Assembly: GCA_029010655.1 (NCBI GenBank)
Contig: JAQXKW010000041.1
Location: 1 to 15,393, forward strand
Direction of reading: 5' to 3'
Length of the DNA stretch: 15,393 bases
Origin: Clostridia bacterium
GTDB taxonomy: Bacteria; Bacillota; Clostridia; Oscillospirales; CAG-272
Shown here piece after piece: positions 1 to 6,756 of the stretch; within the stretch, counting starts at the first letter, position 1; the number at the start of each line of letters is the position of its first letter. Both the position numbers and the translations under genes were made by a program. The notes beneath the pieces are model-generated. The model saw only the letters and a program-made list of their open reading frames with translations, did not search any database and was not told the origin of the DNA.

Positions 1-1
1 C

Positions 2-310
2 GTCCCCGTATGTATCGGCGTTGACGGACTGCCCCCTCACCTTTTGGTTCACTCCTCCGGCGCCGTAATCTGCTCTTATGCGTGCAGAACGTTGGAGACC
101 CAGTCCGAAAGGGCGGTTGTCAGCTACGACAACGGCGAAAGCTGGACTGAGGACTATATTCTTGACAGCAACATCGGAAAGCAAAAGGATATGGGCTATC
201 CCGCCACCGCAGAGCTTTCCGACGGCTCGCTTATAACAGTATACTATCAAGCACTCCCCGACGACTGGCACACAAGCGTCCTCTATACAAAATGGAGGCT
301 TAACAAGTAA
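2..310 (+). CDS. Exo-alpha-sialidase / BNR-repeat protein, C-terminal fragment
   Basis: This is the last 102 codons of a gene that begins before the window; the frame is open to the left edge. The fragment reads GLPPHLLVHSSGAVICSY, then an Asp-box (BNR) motif SYDNGESW, then DMGYPATAELSDGSLITVYY and the ending VLYTKWRL. That pattern (last propeller blades, one Asp-box, closing YxxW strand) is typical of six-bladed beta-propeller sialidases and related BNR proteins. Known members remove terminal sialic acid from glycans, which suits a host-glycan or mucin user. The catalytic Arg triad, Tyr/Glu pair and any signal peptide would lie mostly outside the window, so activity cannot be judged. Other BNR glycosidases or glycan-binding propellers are possible. 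It converges on ptsI, with a shared terminator between them. Confidence 0.7.
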   Translation, partial: VPVCIGVDGLPPHLLVHSSGAVICSYACRTLETQSERAVVSYDNGESWTEDYILDSNIGKQKDMGYPATAELSDGSLITVYYQALPDDWHTSVLYTKWRLNK

Positions 311-312
311 TC

Positions 313-340
313 CAAAAAACTCCCGAAAGGGAGTTTTTTG
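313..340. terminator. Bidirectional intrinsic terminator between sialidase gene and ptsI
   Basis: A perfect 12-bp inverted repeat, CAAAAAACTCCC and GGGAGTTTTTTG, closes on a GAAA tetraloop. The A-run on one side and the T-run on the other give a U-tract on either strand. It begins 3 nt after the sialidase stop and 5 nt past the ptsI stop, so it should end both convergent transcripts. Confidence 0.9.
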
Positions 341-344
341 ATTA

Positions 345-1958
345 TTACTGCGGGCTTTTACCGGTTATTATCGAATACTTCACACTGGCAACTTTTCCGG
401 GGGACACGCTTACTGCGTCTGTGTCCGCATTTATCAGAAGCGACAGAAATTCCGGGTCGCACGCCGCCTCTCCGCAGACATGGAGCGGGATTTTTGTTTT
501 CCTTGCCGCCCTTGCTGTCATTTCCACCGCACGGACCACGGGCAATGCCTTGGGCGAATACAAATAGGACACGCTTTTATTCCCTCTGTCTGCCGCCATT
601 ATATACTGGGTAAGGTCGTTTGTGCCCACGGAGAAAAAGTCGGAGCACTCGGACAGCTTATCCGCGCAAACGGCGGCGGCAGGCGTTTCTATCATTACAC
701 CCACGGGGATATTTTCGGGCACGGTATAGCCCGACAGCAAAAGCTCACGCCGGCATTCGCCGATTAACTCACGGACGGAAAGCACCTCCTCCCTCATTGT
801 TACCATGGGGATAAGTATTCTCACGTCGCCGAAAGCACCGGCACGTAGGATTGCTTTTATCTGACACTTGAAAAGCTCCTTTTCCCGAAGGCAGAATCTT
901 ATTCCCCGAAGTCCCAGAAAGGGATTTTCCTCCTGCGGGAAGTTAAGATAAGGTATTTTCTTGTCGCCGCCTGCGTCCAGGATGCGGATTGTCAGGGGTC
1001 TGCCCGCAAGGGTCTGCGCCGCAGTTTTATATACGGAATACTGCTCCTCTGCGTCGGGTGCCTTATCCCTCTCGGCAAAGAGAAACTCCGTTCTGAAAAG
1101 CCCCACGCCGTCTCCCCCTGCCTTTAGTGCCTCCTGCACGTCACTAAGGCTTCCTGCGTTGCACTCCACAAGCACACGCTTTCCGGCAGGGGTGACAGCC
1201 TCCATGGAGCCGTATTTTTTCAGCTCTTCCCTTTGCTTTACATATGCGGCTCCCACGGTTTCGTACTGCTTTATACGGCTTTCGTCGGGGTTTACAATAA
1301 CCGTGCCGTCTCTGCCGTCGCAAATAACGATAGCACCGTCGGAAATTCCCTCTGTGTCCACGCCCATAATACAGGGAATTCCCATGGAGCAGGCGAGAAT
1401 TGCCCCATGTGAGGTAACGCCGCCTGCTTTCGACACTACTGCCGCCGCCCCTCGGCTTTTTGCCGCAAGAGACGGGGTAAACTCACGGCAAACAAGGACG
1501 CAACCTGAGGGAAATTCCTTTTCGGAATTCCCCTCAAGGGCAGATAAAATACCCTTTAATATATCTTCGGCGTCTCCCGCCCGCTCACGGGTGAGCCTGT
1601 CGGGAGAGGCTTTGAGAGCGTCTCTCCACTCTCCCCATACCTTTTCCGCCGTTTCCTCTGCGCTCATGCCGCTTTCCATATATTCTTCGGCGGATTTTCT
1701 TGAATATGGGTCTGCGGCAAGTGCCGCATGGGAGCGGAGAATTTTTGCGGCGTTTTCGCCTACCGTATTTTTTATATTTTCGGCATTTGCCAAAGCTTCT
1801 TTTCCGAAGCTGTCCGCCGCACGGGCGTATCGCTTTTTTTCCTCCTCCGGGGTGAGCTTTTGTCTTACAAAGCCGCCCTTTCGCTCTTTTAAGACAAATG
1901 CCTTTCCTATCCCTACCCCGGGAGAAACGGGAATACCCCGCAAGACACACTCATTCAT
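345..1958 (-). CDS. ptsI: Phosphoenolpyruvate-protein phosphotransferase (PTS Enzyme I)
   Basis: Cytoplasmic Enzyme I takes phosphate from PEP onto an active-site His and passes it to HPr. The 537-residue protein starts MNECVLRGIPVSPGVGIGKA, the usual EI N-terminus. The phospho-His is H184 in GGVTSHGAI. The PEP-binding barrel shows GDGVGLFRTEFLF (R289), IETPAAAV, and the second signature FFSVGTNDLTQYIMAADRGN near 441-460. The catalytic Cys is C495 in HVCGEAACD. Its ATG overlaps the ptsH stop (ATGA, 1955-1958), so the two are translationally coupled. Oddities: the residue six after the active His is Cys where E. coli has Arg195; the usual CGExAGD reads CGEAACD; and the protein is about 35 residues shorter than E. 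coli or Bacillus EI (about 570-575), ending soon after SVSPGKVASVKYSI without the final helices. The family call is firm; full activity is inferred. Confidence 0.95.
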   Translation of the reverse strand: MNECVLRGIPVSPGVGIGKAFVLKERKGGFVRQKLTPEEEKKRYARAADSFGKEALANAENIKNTVGENAAKILRSHAALAADPYSRKSAEEYMESGMSAEETAEKVWGEWRDALKASPDRLTRERAGDAEDILKGILSALEGNSEKEFPSGCVLVCREFTPSLAAKSRGAAAVVSKAGGVTSHGAILACSMGIPCIMGVDTEGISDGAIVICDGRDGTVIVNPDESRIKQYETVGAAYVKQREELKKYGSMEAVTPAGKRVLVECNAGSLSDVQEALKAGGDGVGLFRTEFLFAERDKAPDAEEQYSVYKTAAQTLAGRPLTIRILDAGGDKKIPYLNFPQEENPFLGLRGIRFCLREKELFKCQIKAILRAGAFGDVRILIPMVTMREEVLSVRELIGECRRELLLSGYTVPENIPVGVMIETPAAAVCADKLSECSDFFSVGTNDLTQYIMAADRGNKSVSYLYSPKALPVVRAVEMTARAARKTKIPLHVCGEAACDPEFLSLLINADTDAVSVSPGKVASVKYSIITGKSPQ

Positions 1959-2227
1959 ATCTGTTCTTCGCCAAATCCCGAATTTATCAACTTCACCGCC
2001 GTTTCAAGCGCCTCTTTTTCGTCCTCGCCGCTGCATCGGATTTCAATTTCCGTGCCGCCTCTTATTCCTGCGGCTATTATATTCATCAGGCTTTTGCCGT
2101 TGACCTCCCTGCCTCCCGCCACAAGCGTTACCTCGGACGAAAACACGCCGAGGGCTGAGGCAAATTCGTTGGCAGGGCGCAGATGAAAGCCCTGCTTATT
2201 CTTTACTGTCACTTTTTCAGATACCAT
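1955..2227 (-). CDS. ptsH: Phosphocarrier protein HPr
   Basis: A 90-residue HPr, close to the family norm of 85-90, carries phosphate from EI to the IIA domain of FruA. The catalytic His is H15 in GFHLRPANEF. The regulatory Ser is S46 in NGKSLMNIIAAG, the site phosphorylated by HPr kinase in Bacillota; this would let HPr also serve CcpA-type catabolite control, though neither HprK nor CcpA is in the window. The frame is open upstream to 2326, but the start at 2227 is chosen because MVSEKVTVKNKQGFHLRPA is the conserved N-terminus, AAAGGAAAG lies 6-7 nt upstream, and the ATG overlaps the fruA stop in a TAATG arrangement. Its own stop overlaps the ptsI start. Confidence 0.96.
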   Translation of the reverse strand: MVSEKVTVKNKQGFHLRPANEFASALGVFSSEVTLVAGGREVNGKSLMNIIAAGIRGGTEIEIRCSGEDEKEALETAVKLINSGFGEEQI

Positions 2228-4140
2228 TATTTCTTTCCTTTTACAGCGTAAGTCTTTTTTACGGCGCCCAAAATCAGTGCGCTGACAACGGAGCCTATTG
2301 CCACGGACATAAGGTAATACGCCCACCTTCCCACTACGGGGAACACGAACACCCCTCCGTGGGGCGCTCCCAGAGTACAGCCGAACAGCATTGAAAGTCC
2401 GCTTGCCACCGCCGCCCCTACCATGCTGGAGGGGATTACTCTGAGCGGGTCGGACGCCGCATAGGGTATTGCGCCCTCGGTTATAAAGCTCAGTCCCAGC
2501 ACGTAATTGACAGTACCGTTTTTCCGTTCCTCCGGCGAGAATTTTCCGGGGAAAATGCTTGTTGCCAAGGCTATTGCCAAGGGGGGCACCATTCCCCCTG
2601 CCATTACCGCCGCCATAACGGAAAGATTTCCCGTGGCAATGGACGCCGTTCCGAAAACGTACGCCGCCTTATTTACGGGTCCTCCCATATCAAACGCCAT
2701 CATAGCTCCCAAAACTGCACCCAAAGCCACCGCGGAAACGCCGTTCAGCGCATGGAGAAGGTCGGAAATCCACGTGTTTATATAGCCCATCAGAGGGTTT
2801 ACTCCGCAAACTATTACTGTTATGAGCAAAAGCCCCATAATGGGATATATCAGCACGGATTTCAGTCCTTCAAGTGCGGCGGGAAAGCTGTCACAGGCGG
2901 CTTCAAGCAAAAGCATTGTAAAGCCTGCGGCAAAGCCCGCAAACATTGCCCCAAGAAAGCCGGAGGACGTATCTCCCGCAGGATTTGCGAAGGTGGAGCC
3001 GATATTTGCAAGCCAGCCGCCCGCAAAGCCCGGCAAAAATCCCGGTCTGTCGGCTATTGCCATGGATATATAACCGGAGAGCACGGGGAGCATAAACGAA
3101 AAAACTATTCCGCCGATTTGGTTGAGAAAGGCGGACACGGGCGTGCCGCTTCCGAAAGCGGCTGTTTCGGGAATGGCCTTTACCGTATCAATAAGAAAGG
3201 ACACGGCAATGAAAAGTCCTCCCGCGACCACGAAGGGGAGCATATGGGAAACGCCGTTCATAAGATACCCGTACAAGGCACGAAAGCCTGTTGCCCCAAC
3301 GCCGCCTTTTTCCTTTTGCTCGCCCTTATGGCGGTACACGGGCGCATTTCCCGATACGGCGGACAGCACAACCTCCTCCGCCTTATGAATGGCATCGCCC
3401 GTTGACGCGGAAACCAGCTTTTTCCCGTTAAATCGTCCCATTTCAACCTGTCGGTCTGCGGCGATTATAACCGTTTCCGCATTTTTTATTTCCTCGGCTG
3501 TAAGCTGATTTTTTGTGCCCCCTGAGCCGGATGTTTCAACCTTTATTGAAATTCCCAGGTTTTCCGCCGCCTTTGTCAGTGCCTCCGCCGCCATATAGGT
3601 ATGGGCAATTCCCGTGGGGCAGGCGGTAACTGCAACAAGCCTGTAAGTTTTTTCGCAGGGCTTGCAGGTCTCCTGCTTTTCAAAACGGCGGGCGTCGTAT
3701 TCCTCAAGTATTTTAATAAATTCCGCCGAATCTGCCGCCTCCGACAGTCTTTTTATAAGGCTTTTGTTCATAAGCAGGGTGACAAGCCTTGACAAAAGCG
3801 ACAGATGCTCGTCCCCCGCCTCCGGGGCGGCTATCATAAACACCACGTTTACGGGAACGCCGTCGGGAGAGCCCCAGTCGGCGCCGCCCTTCAGCGTTAC
3901 GGCGCAAAGCCCCGTTTTTCTTACGGCGGAGCTTTTTGCGTGGGGAATTGCAACTCCGCCGCCTACGGCGGTAGTACCCGTTTTTTCTCTTGAAAGAACG
4001 TCCTCACGGAATTTTTCTGCGTCTCTCACGTTTCGGCAAAGGGCCTGAAGCCCTACCATATACTCTATTACGGCTTCCTTTTCCGATTCTTCAAGCCCGA
4101 CGGTAATGCCGTCCTCGCTGATTAAATCTCTTATTTTCAT
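2227..4140 (-). CDS. fruA: PTS fructose transporter subunit IIABC
   Basis: A 637-residue fused permease takes up fructose and phosphorylates it at C1. IIA is about residues 1-150, with phospho-His H67 in GGGVAIPHAKS. IIB is about 165-260, with phospho-Cys C174 in VTACPTGIAHTYMAAEAL. A Gly/Lys/Glu-rich linker (about 262-284) leads to membrane domain IIC (about 285-637), with many hydrophobic helices, the segment GFLGAMFAGFAAG and the late loop GAPHGGVFVFPVVG, both typical of fructose-type IIC. The A-B-C order and length match the fructose family. The ATG overlaps the fruK stop (ATGA, 4137-4140) and has a strong GGAGGAAAG ribosome binding site inside the end of fruK. Fructose is favoured over a mannose-related substrate because of the fruK partner. 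Confidence 0.94.
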   Translation of the reverse strand: MKIRDLISEDGITVGLEESEKEAVIEYMVGLQALCRNVRDAEKFREDVLSREKTGTTAVGGGVAIPHAKSSAVRKTGLCAVTLKGGADWGSPDGVPVNVVFMIAAPEAGDEHLSLLSRLVTLLMNKSLIKRLSEAADSAEFIKILEEYDARRFEKQETCKPCEKTYRLVAVTACPTGIAHTYMAAEALTKAAENLGISIKVETSGSGGTKNQLTAEEIKNAETVIIAADRQVEMGRFNGKKLVSASTGDAIHKAEEVVLSAVSGNAPVYRHKGEQKEKGGVGATGFRALYGYLMNGVSHMLPFVVAGGLFIAVSFLIDTVKAIPETAAFGSGTPVSAFLNQIGGIVFSFMLPVLSGYISMAIADRPGFLPGFAGGWLANIGSTFANPAGDTSSGFLGAMFAGFAAGFTMLLLEAACDSFPAALEGLKSVLIYPIMGLLLITVIVCGVNPLMGYINTWISDLLHALNGVSAVALGAVLGAMMAFDMGGPVNKAAYVFGTASIATGNLSVMAAVMAGGMVPPLAIALATSIFPGKFSPEERKNGTVNYVLGLSFITEGAIPYAASDPLRVIPSSMVGAAVASGLSMLFGCTLGAPHGGVFVFPVVGRWAYYLMSVAIGSVVSALILGAVKKTYAVKGKK

Positions 4141-5078
4141 AGCTGTCTTTCCTCCGAATACTGAAGTACTGTTCCCTGAGTTACCTCAAAAAGGTGTTCC
4201 ACCTCCTCGCCTGTGGCAAGCCATATGCTTGCGGCGGTTGCACCTCCTGCGGCGTTGGCATAGCGGAGCGACGTTACGGGGTCTCCGCTGTTAATATAGG
4301 CGGACAAATATCCCGCCACCATTGAATCTCCGCTCCCAACCGTGTTTTTTACATGGACGGGAACCGCAGGCACCGTATATATGTCTCCCCTTTCCGTACA
4401 GAGCAAAGCCCCGTCCGCTCCCATTGAGACAATTGCCGTTGCGGCGCCCATTCTGCACAGCTCACGTGCTTTTTCGGCGACTGCCTTTATTTCTGTAATC
4501 TCTTCCCCGAATATTTCGGAAAGCTCCCACATATTAGGCTTTACAAGGAACGGACGGTATTTAAGGCAGTCTCTGACTATACTGCCTGGGGCGTCCAGAA
4601 CGACGGGTATATTTTCGGCAAGTGCCGATTTCATAATATCCGCATATATATCTTTGGGAACGCCGGGGGGAATACTTCCCGACAGAGTAAGATAGTCTCC
4701 GTCGGACACGTTATCGAGGGTCTTAAATAAATGCCCCAATTCCTCCTCACGTATGCCCTCTCCCTTACAGTTAATCTCGGTTACGCAGTCGTAGGAGAGC
4801 TTTACGTTTATTCTGGTTGGGGATTCGGTCTCGGTCAAAAGGCATTTTACTCCCTCCTCCAAAAGCGTTTCTCTGACCGTGTCTCCCGTAATGCCGCCTG
4901 CAAAACCAAGAGCTGTTACCTCCTGCCCCAGTCTTCTAAGCATTACGGCACAGGTTATTCCCTTTCCTCCCGCCGTCAGATATTCACCGGCGGCTCTGTT
5001 CACCTCGCCTGTTCGCAGAGCCTCGCTTAATCTTACCGTATAATCAAGTGACGTATTCAGCGTCAGGGTGTAAATCAT
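4137..5078 (-). CDS. fruK: 1-phosphofructokinase (PfkB family)
   Basis: This enzyme converts fructose-1-phosphate, the product of FruA, to fructose-1,6-bisphosphate with ATP. The 313-residue protein has the PfkB layout: MIYTLTLNTSLDYTVRL, sugar-binding GGKGITCAVMLRRLG (usually GGKGIN; Thr replaces Asn here), SPTRINVK, DYLTLSGSIPPG, VKPNMWEL, and the ATP/anion-hole motif NTVGSGDSMVAG with catalytic D251. The frame is open up to an ATG at 5165, but that start would put coding sequence over the promoter. The ATG at 5078 matches the family N-terminus and follows AAAGGA by 8 nt, so it was chosen. It is the first gene of the operon. LacC-type tagatose-6-phosphate kinase is a close relative, but the fruA partner decides for fruK. 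No DeoR-type fruR sits beside it. Confidence 0.94.
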   Translation of the reverse strand: MIYTLTLNTSLDYTVRLSEALRTGEVNRAAGEYLTAGGKGITCAVMLRRLGQEVTALGFAGGITGDTVRETLLEEGVKCLLTETESPTRINVKLSYDCVTEINCKGEGIREEELGHLFKTLDNVSDGDYLTLSGSIPPGVPKDIYADIMKSALAENIPVVLDAPGSIVRDCLKYRPFLVKPNMWELSEIFGEEITEIKAVAEKARELCRMGAATAIVSMGADGALLCTERGDIYTVPAVPVHVKNTVGSGDSMVAGYLSAYINSGDPVTSLRYANAAGGATAASIWLATGEEVEHLFEVTQGTVLQYSEERQL

Positions 5079-5100
5079 CTTTCCCGTCCTTTCTCGTTTC

Positions 5101-5129
5101 ATCATAACAATTATTCCCTCAATATTCAA
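5101..5129 (-). promoter_or_regulatory. Promoter for the fruK-fruA-ptsH-ptsI operon
   Basis: On the minus strand a -35 box TTGAAT (5124-5129) and a -10 box TATGAT (5101-5106) are separated by exactly 17 bp. Transcription would begin near 5094, giving a leader of about 16 nt that carries the fruK ribosome binding site. No clear cre or FruR operator is recognised. Confidence 0.6.
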
Positions 5130-5154
5130 AAAAAATCCACACAAAGGGAAGTTT

Positions 5155-5184
5155 TTGTGATACAATATAATGAAATAATATAAT
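5155..5184 (+). promoter_or_regulatory. Candidate promoter for the repeat array and queA
   Basis: A plus-strand TTGTGA (5155-5160) and a consensus TATAAT (5179-5184) are 18 bp apart, with a second TATAAT at 5166-5171. A transcript from the downstream -10 would start near 5191, at the first base of repeat unit 1, so queA would have a leader of about 450 nt made almost wholly of the three repeats. The -35 match is moderate. Confidence 0.45.
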
Positions 5185-5191
5185 GAGGAAA

Positions 5192-5640
5192 TAGCGTGAA
5201 AATTATGTTAATTCAAGTCCTTCGTGCAGTTATTTCACGCCCAAATTCTCCTTAAAAATGGGACCCAACCCATTTTTGTTTCCTTCGGAAACCCAGGAGA
5301 ATTTCATAACAATTTGTGCCGCGGGGCGGCGTAATGGAGATTAGCGTGAAAATTATGTTGACCCAAGTCCTTCGTGCAGTTATTTCACGCCCAAATTCTC
5401 CTTAAAACGGGACCCAGCCCATTTTTGTTTCCTTCGTAAACACAGGAGAATTTCATAACAATTTGTGCCGCCGGGCGGCGGAATGGAGATTAGCGTGAAA
5501 ATTACGTTGGCTGAAGTCCTTCGTGCAGTTATTTCACGCCCAAATTCTCCTTAAATGAGGGACCCAACCCATTTTTGTTTCCTTCGGAAACACAGGAGAA
5601 TTTCATAACAATTTGTGCCGCCGGGCGGCGGAATGGAGAT
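5192..5640 (+). repeat. Three tandem, highly structured repeats of about 150 bp
   Basis: Units are 5192-5341 (150 bp), 5342-5490 (149 bp) and 5491-5640 (150 bp), differing by roughly 8-11 changes per pair. In unit 1 there are five perfect inverted repeats: A, GCGTGAAA/TTTCACGC (5194-5201, 5233-5240); B, AAATTCTCCT/AGGAGAATTT (5243-5252, 5295-5304); C, AAAAATGGG/CCCATTTTT inside B; D, GTTTCC/GGAAAC inside B; E, GCCGC/GCGGC (5318-5330). B enclosing C and D would make a three-way junction in RNA. Each unit holds SD-GTG-19 codons-TAA (5196-5255, 5346-5405, 5495-5554), reading MKIMLIQVLRAVISRPNSP in unit 1. Each unit ends in AATGGAGAT; in the third this is the queA ribosome binding site. Sequence just before unit 1 (AATGAGGAAATAGCGTG) resembles that tail. 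I do not recognise the family; a structured leader RNA or a palindromic mobile repeat are the main readings. Confidence 0.9.
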
Positions 5641-5644
5641 TAAT

Positions 5645-6745
5645 ATGATAAAAAACCAACTTCCCGATACGGATCTTACCCTGAAGGATTTTCGGTACGA
5701 CCTTCCCGAGGAGCTTATTGCACAGACGCCCTTGGAGCCGAGAGATTCCTCCCGTCTTATGGTGATTGACCGAAAGCGTGACGGAGTTGAGCACCGTATT
5801 TTCAGAGATATAACTGAATATCTGCGCCCCGGCGACGTTTTGGTTATTAACGACACAAGGGTTATTCCTGCAAGAATTGTGGGCAGACGGTGTCGAAAAA
5901 TGACGGCGGAGGGACTGATTTCCTCCGACAGCACAGCCCCCGTTGAACTGCTTCTTTTGAAGCAGAGGGAAAACGACGTATGGGAAGCCCTTGCAGGTCC
6001 CGGAAAAAGGGCACGGTGCGGCGATGTTATTGAGTTCGGCGGCGGTATGCTTCTGGCTTATGTTACGGATATTATTGACGACGGGCTGAGAGTTGTGAAA
6101 TTTGTTCCGGACAAAGAAAAATTTCAGACCGTTTACGAGGCACTTCACGCCTTAGGTTCAATGCCCCTGCCTCCTTATATTAAGGAAAAGCTTGCGGACG
6201 CCGAAAGATACCAGACAGTTTATTCCCGTGAGGAAGGAAGCTCTGCCGCACCCACAGCAGGACTTCATTTTACGCCGGAGCTGCTTCAGAAGATAAAGGA
6301 CATGGGCGTTGAGGTTGTACCCGTGCTGTTGCATGTGGGCTTGGGAACCTTTCGTCCCGTTAAGGAGGAAAAGCTCCAAGACCACGAGATGCACTCGGAA
6401 TATATCCGTGTGACCGAGGAGGCGGCGAAGATTATTAACGAAAAGCGTGCCGCAGGGGGCAGGGTTATCGCCGTGGGCACCACCTCCTGCCGCACACTTG
6501 AAAGCGCGGCGGACGAAAACGGTATTCTTCATTCGTGCAGTACGGACACGGGGATTTTCATATACCCCGGCTACAAGTTCAAAATAACAGACGCTCTTAT
6601 TACAAATTTTCATCTTCCCGAAAGCACTCTGCTTATGCTGGTTTCCGCCTTTGCGGGCAGAGAAAAAATGCTTTCCGCATATGAAACCGCTGTTAATGAG
6701 CATTATAGATTCTTTTCGTTTGGCGACTCGATGCTCCTCCTTTAG
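5645..6745 (+). CDS. queA: S-adenosylmethionine:tRNA ribosyltransferase-isomerase
   Basis: QueA transfers and isomerises the ribosyl part of SAM onto preQ1 at tRNA position 34, forming epoxyqueuosine in queuosine synthesis. The 366-residue protein shows LKDFRYDLPEELIAQTPLEP near the N-terminus, SSRLMVIDR, GDVLVINDTRVIPARI, AAPTAGLHFT, LLHVGLGTFRPV with HEMHSEY, VGTTSCRTLES, and TNFHLPESTLLMLVSAFAG near the C-terminus. It is slightly longer than the usual 340-355, with extra residues after RIVGRR. The ATG at 5645 was chosen because GGAGA from the third repeat lies 6 nt upstream and the next residues lead directly into the family start; the frame is open further upstream only through the repeat. 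Neither a tgt gene nor the preQ1 pathway is in the window. Confidence 0.96.
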   Translation: MIKNQLPDTDLTLKDFRYDLPEELIAQTPLEPRDSSRLMVIDRKRDGVEHRIFRDITEYLRPGDVLVINDTRVIPARIVGRRCRKMTAEGLISSDSTAPVELLLLKQRENDVWEALAGPGKRARCGDVIEFGGGMLLAYVTDIIDDGLRVVKFVPDKEKFQTVYEALHALGSMPLPPYIKEKLADAERYQTVYSREEGSSAAPTAGLHFTPELLQKIKDMGVEVVPVLLHVGLGTFRPVKEEKLQDHEMHSEYIRVTEEAAKIINEKRAAGGRVIAVGTTSCRTLESAADENGILHSCSTDTGIFIYPGYKFKITDALITNFHLPESTLLMLVSAFAGREKMLSAYETAVNEHYRFFSFGDSMLLL

Positions 6746-6756
6746 ATGATGAGCAA

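Noticed and set aside
961..2103. Plus-strand open frame of 380 codons
   Set aside because: It lies opposite ptsI and ptsH, whose motifs are clear; its translation is Ser/Pro/Ala-rich without recognisable domains. It is a shadow frame.
2228..2326. N-terminal extension of HPr to 2326
   Set aside because: It overlaps the conserved C-terminus of fruA and would put 33 non-homologous residues before the standard HPr start.
4137..5078. Tagatose-6-phosphate kinase (lacC) as the identity of the PfkB gene
   Set aside because: The family is close, but coupling to a fructose-type IIABC permease favours 1-phosphofructokinase.
5079..5165. Longer FruK start at 5165
   Set aside because: The extension covers a good promoter, lacks family similarity, and the ATG at 5078 has the better ribosome binding site.
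5079..5200. cre or FruR operator at the fru promoter
   Set aside because: No 14-bp cre-like palindrome or repeated FruR-type box could be matched by eye.
5192..5640. CRISPR array
   Set aside because: Only three units, each about 150 bp and repeated along its whole length, without alternating short repeats and unique spacers, and no cas gene nearby.
5192..5644. preQ1 riboswitch in front of queA
   Set aside because: The compact preQ1 aptamer pattern (short hairpin followed by an A-rich tail pairing with the loop) was not seen; the leader is occupied by the tandem repeats.
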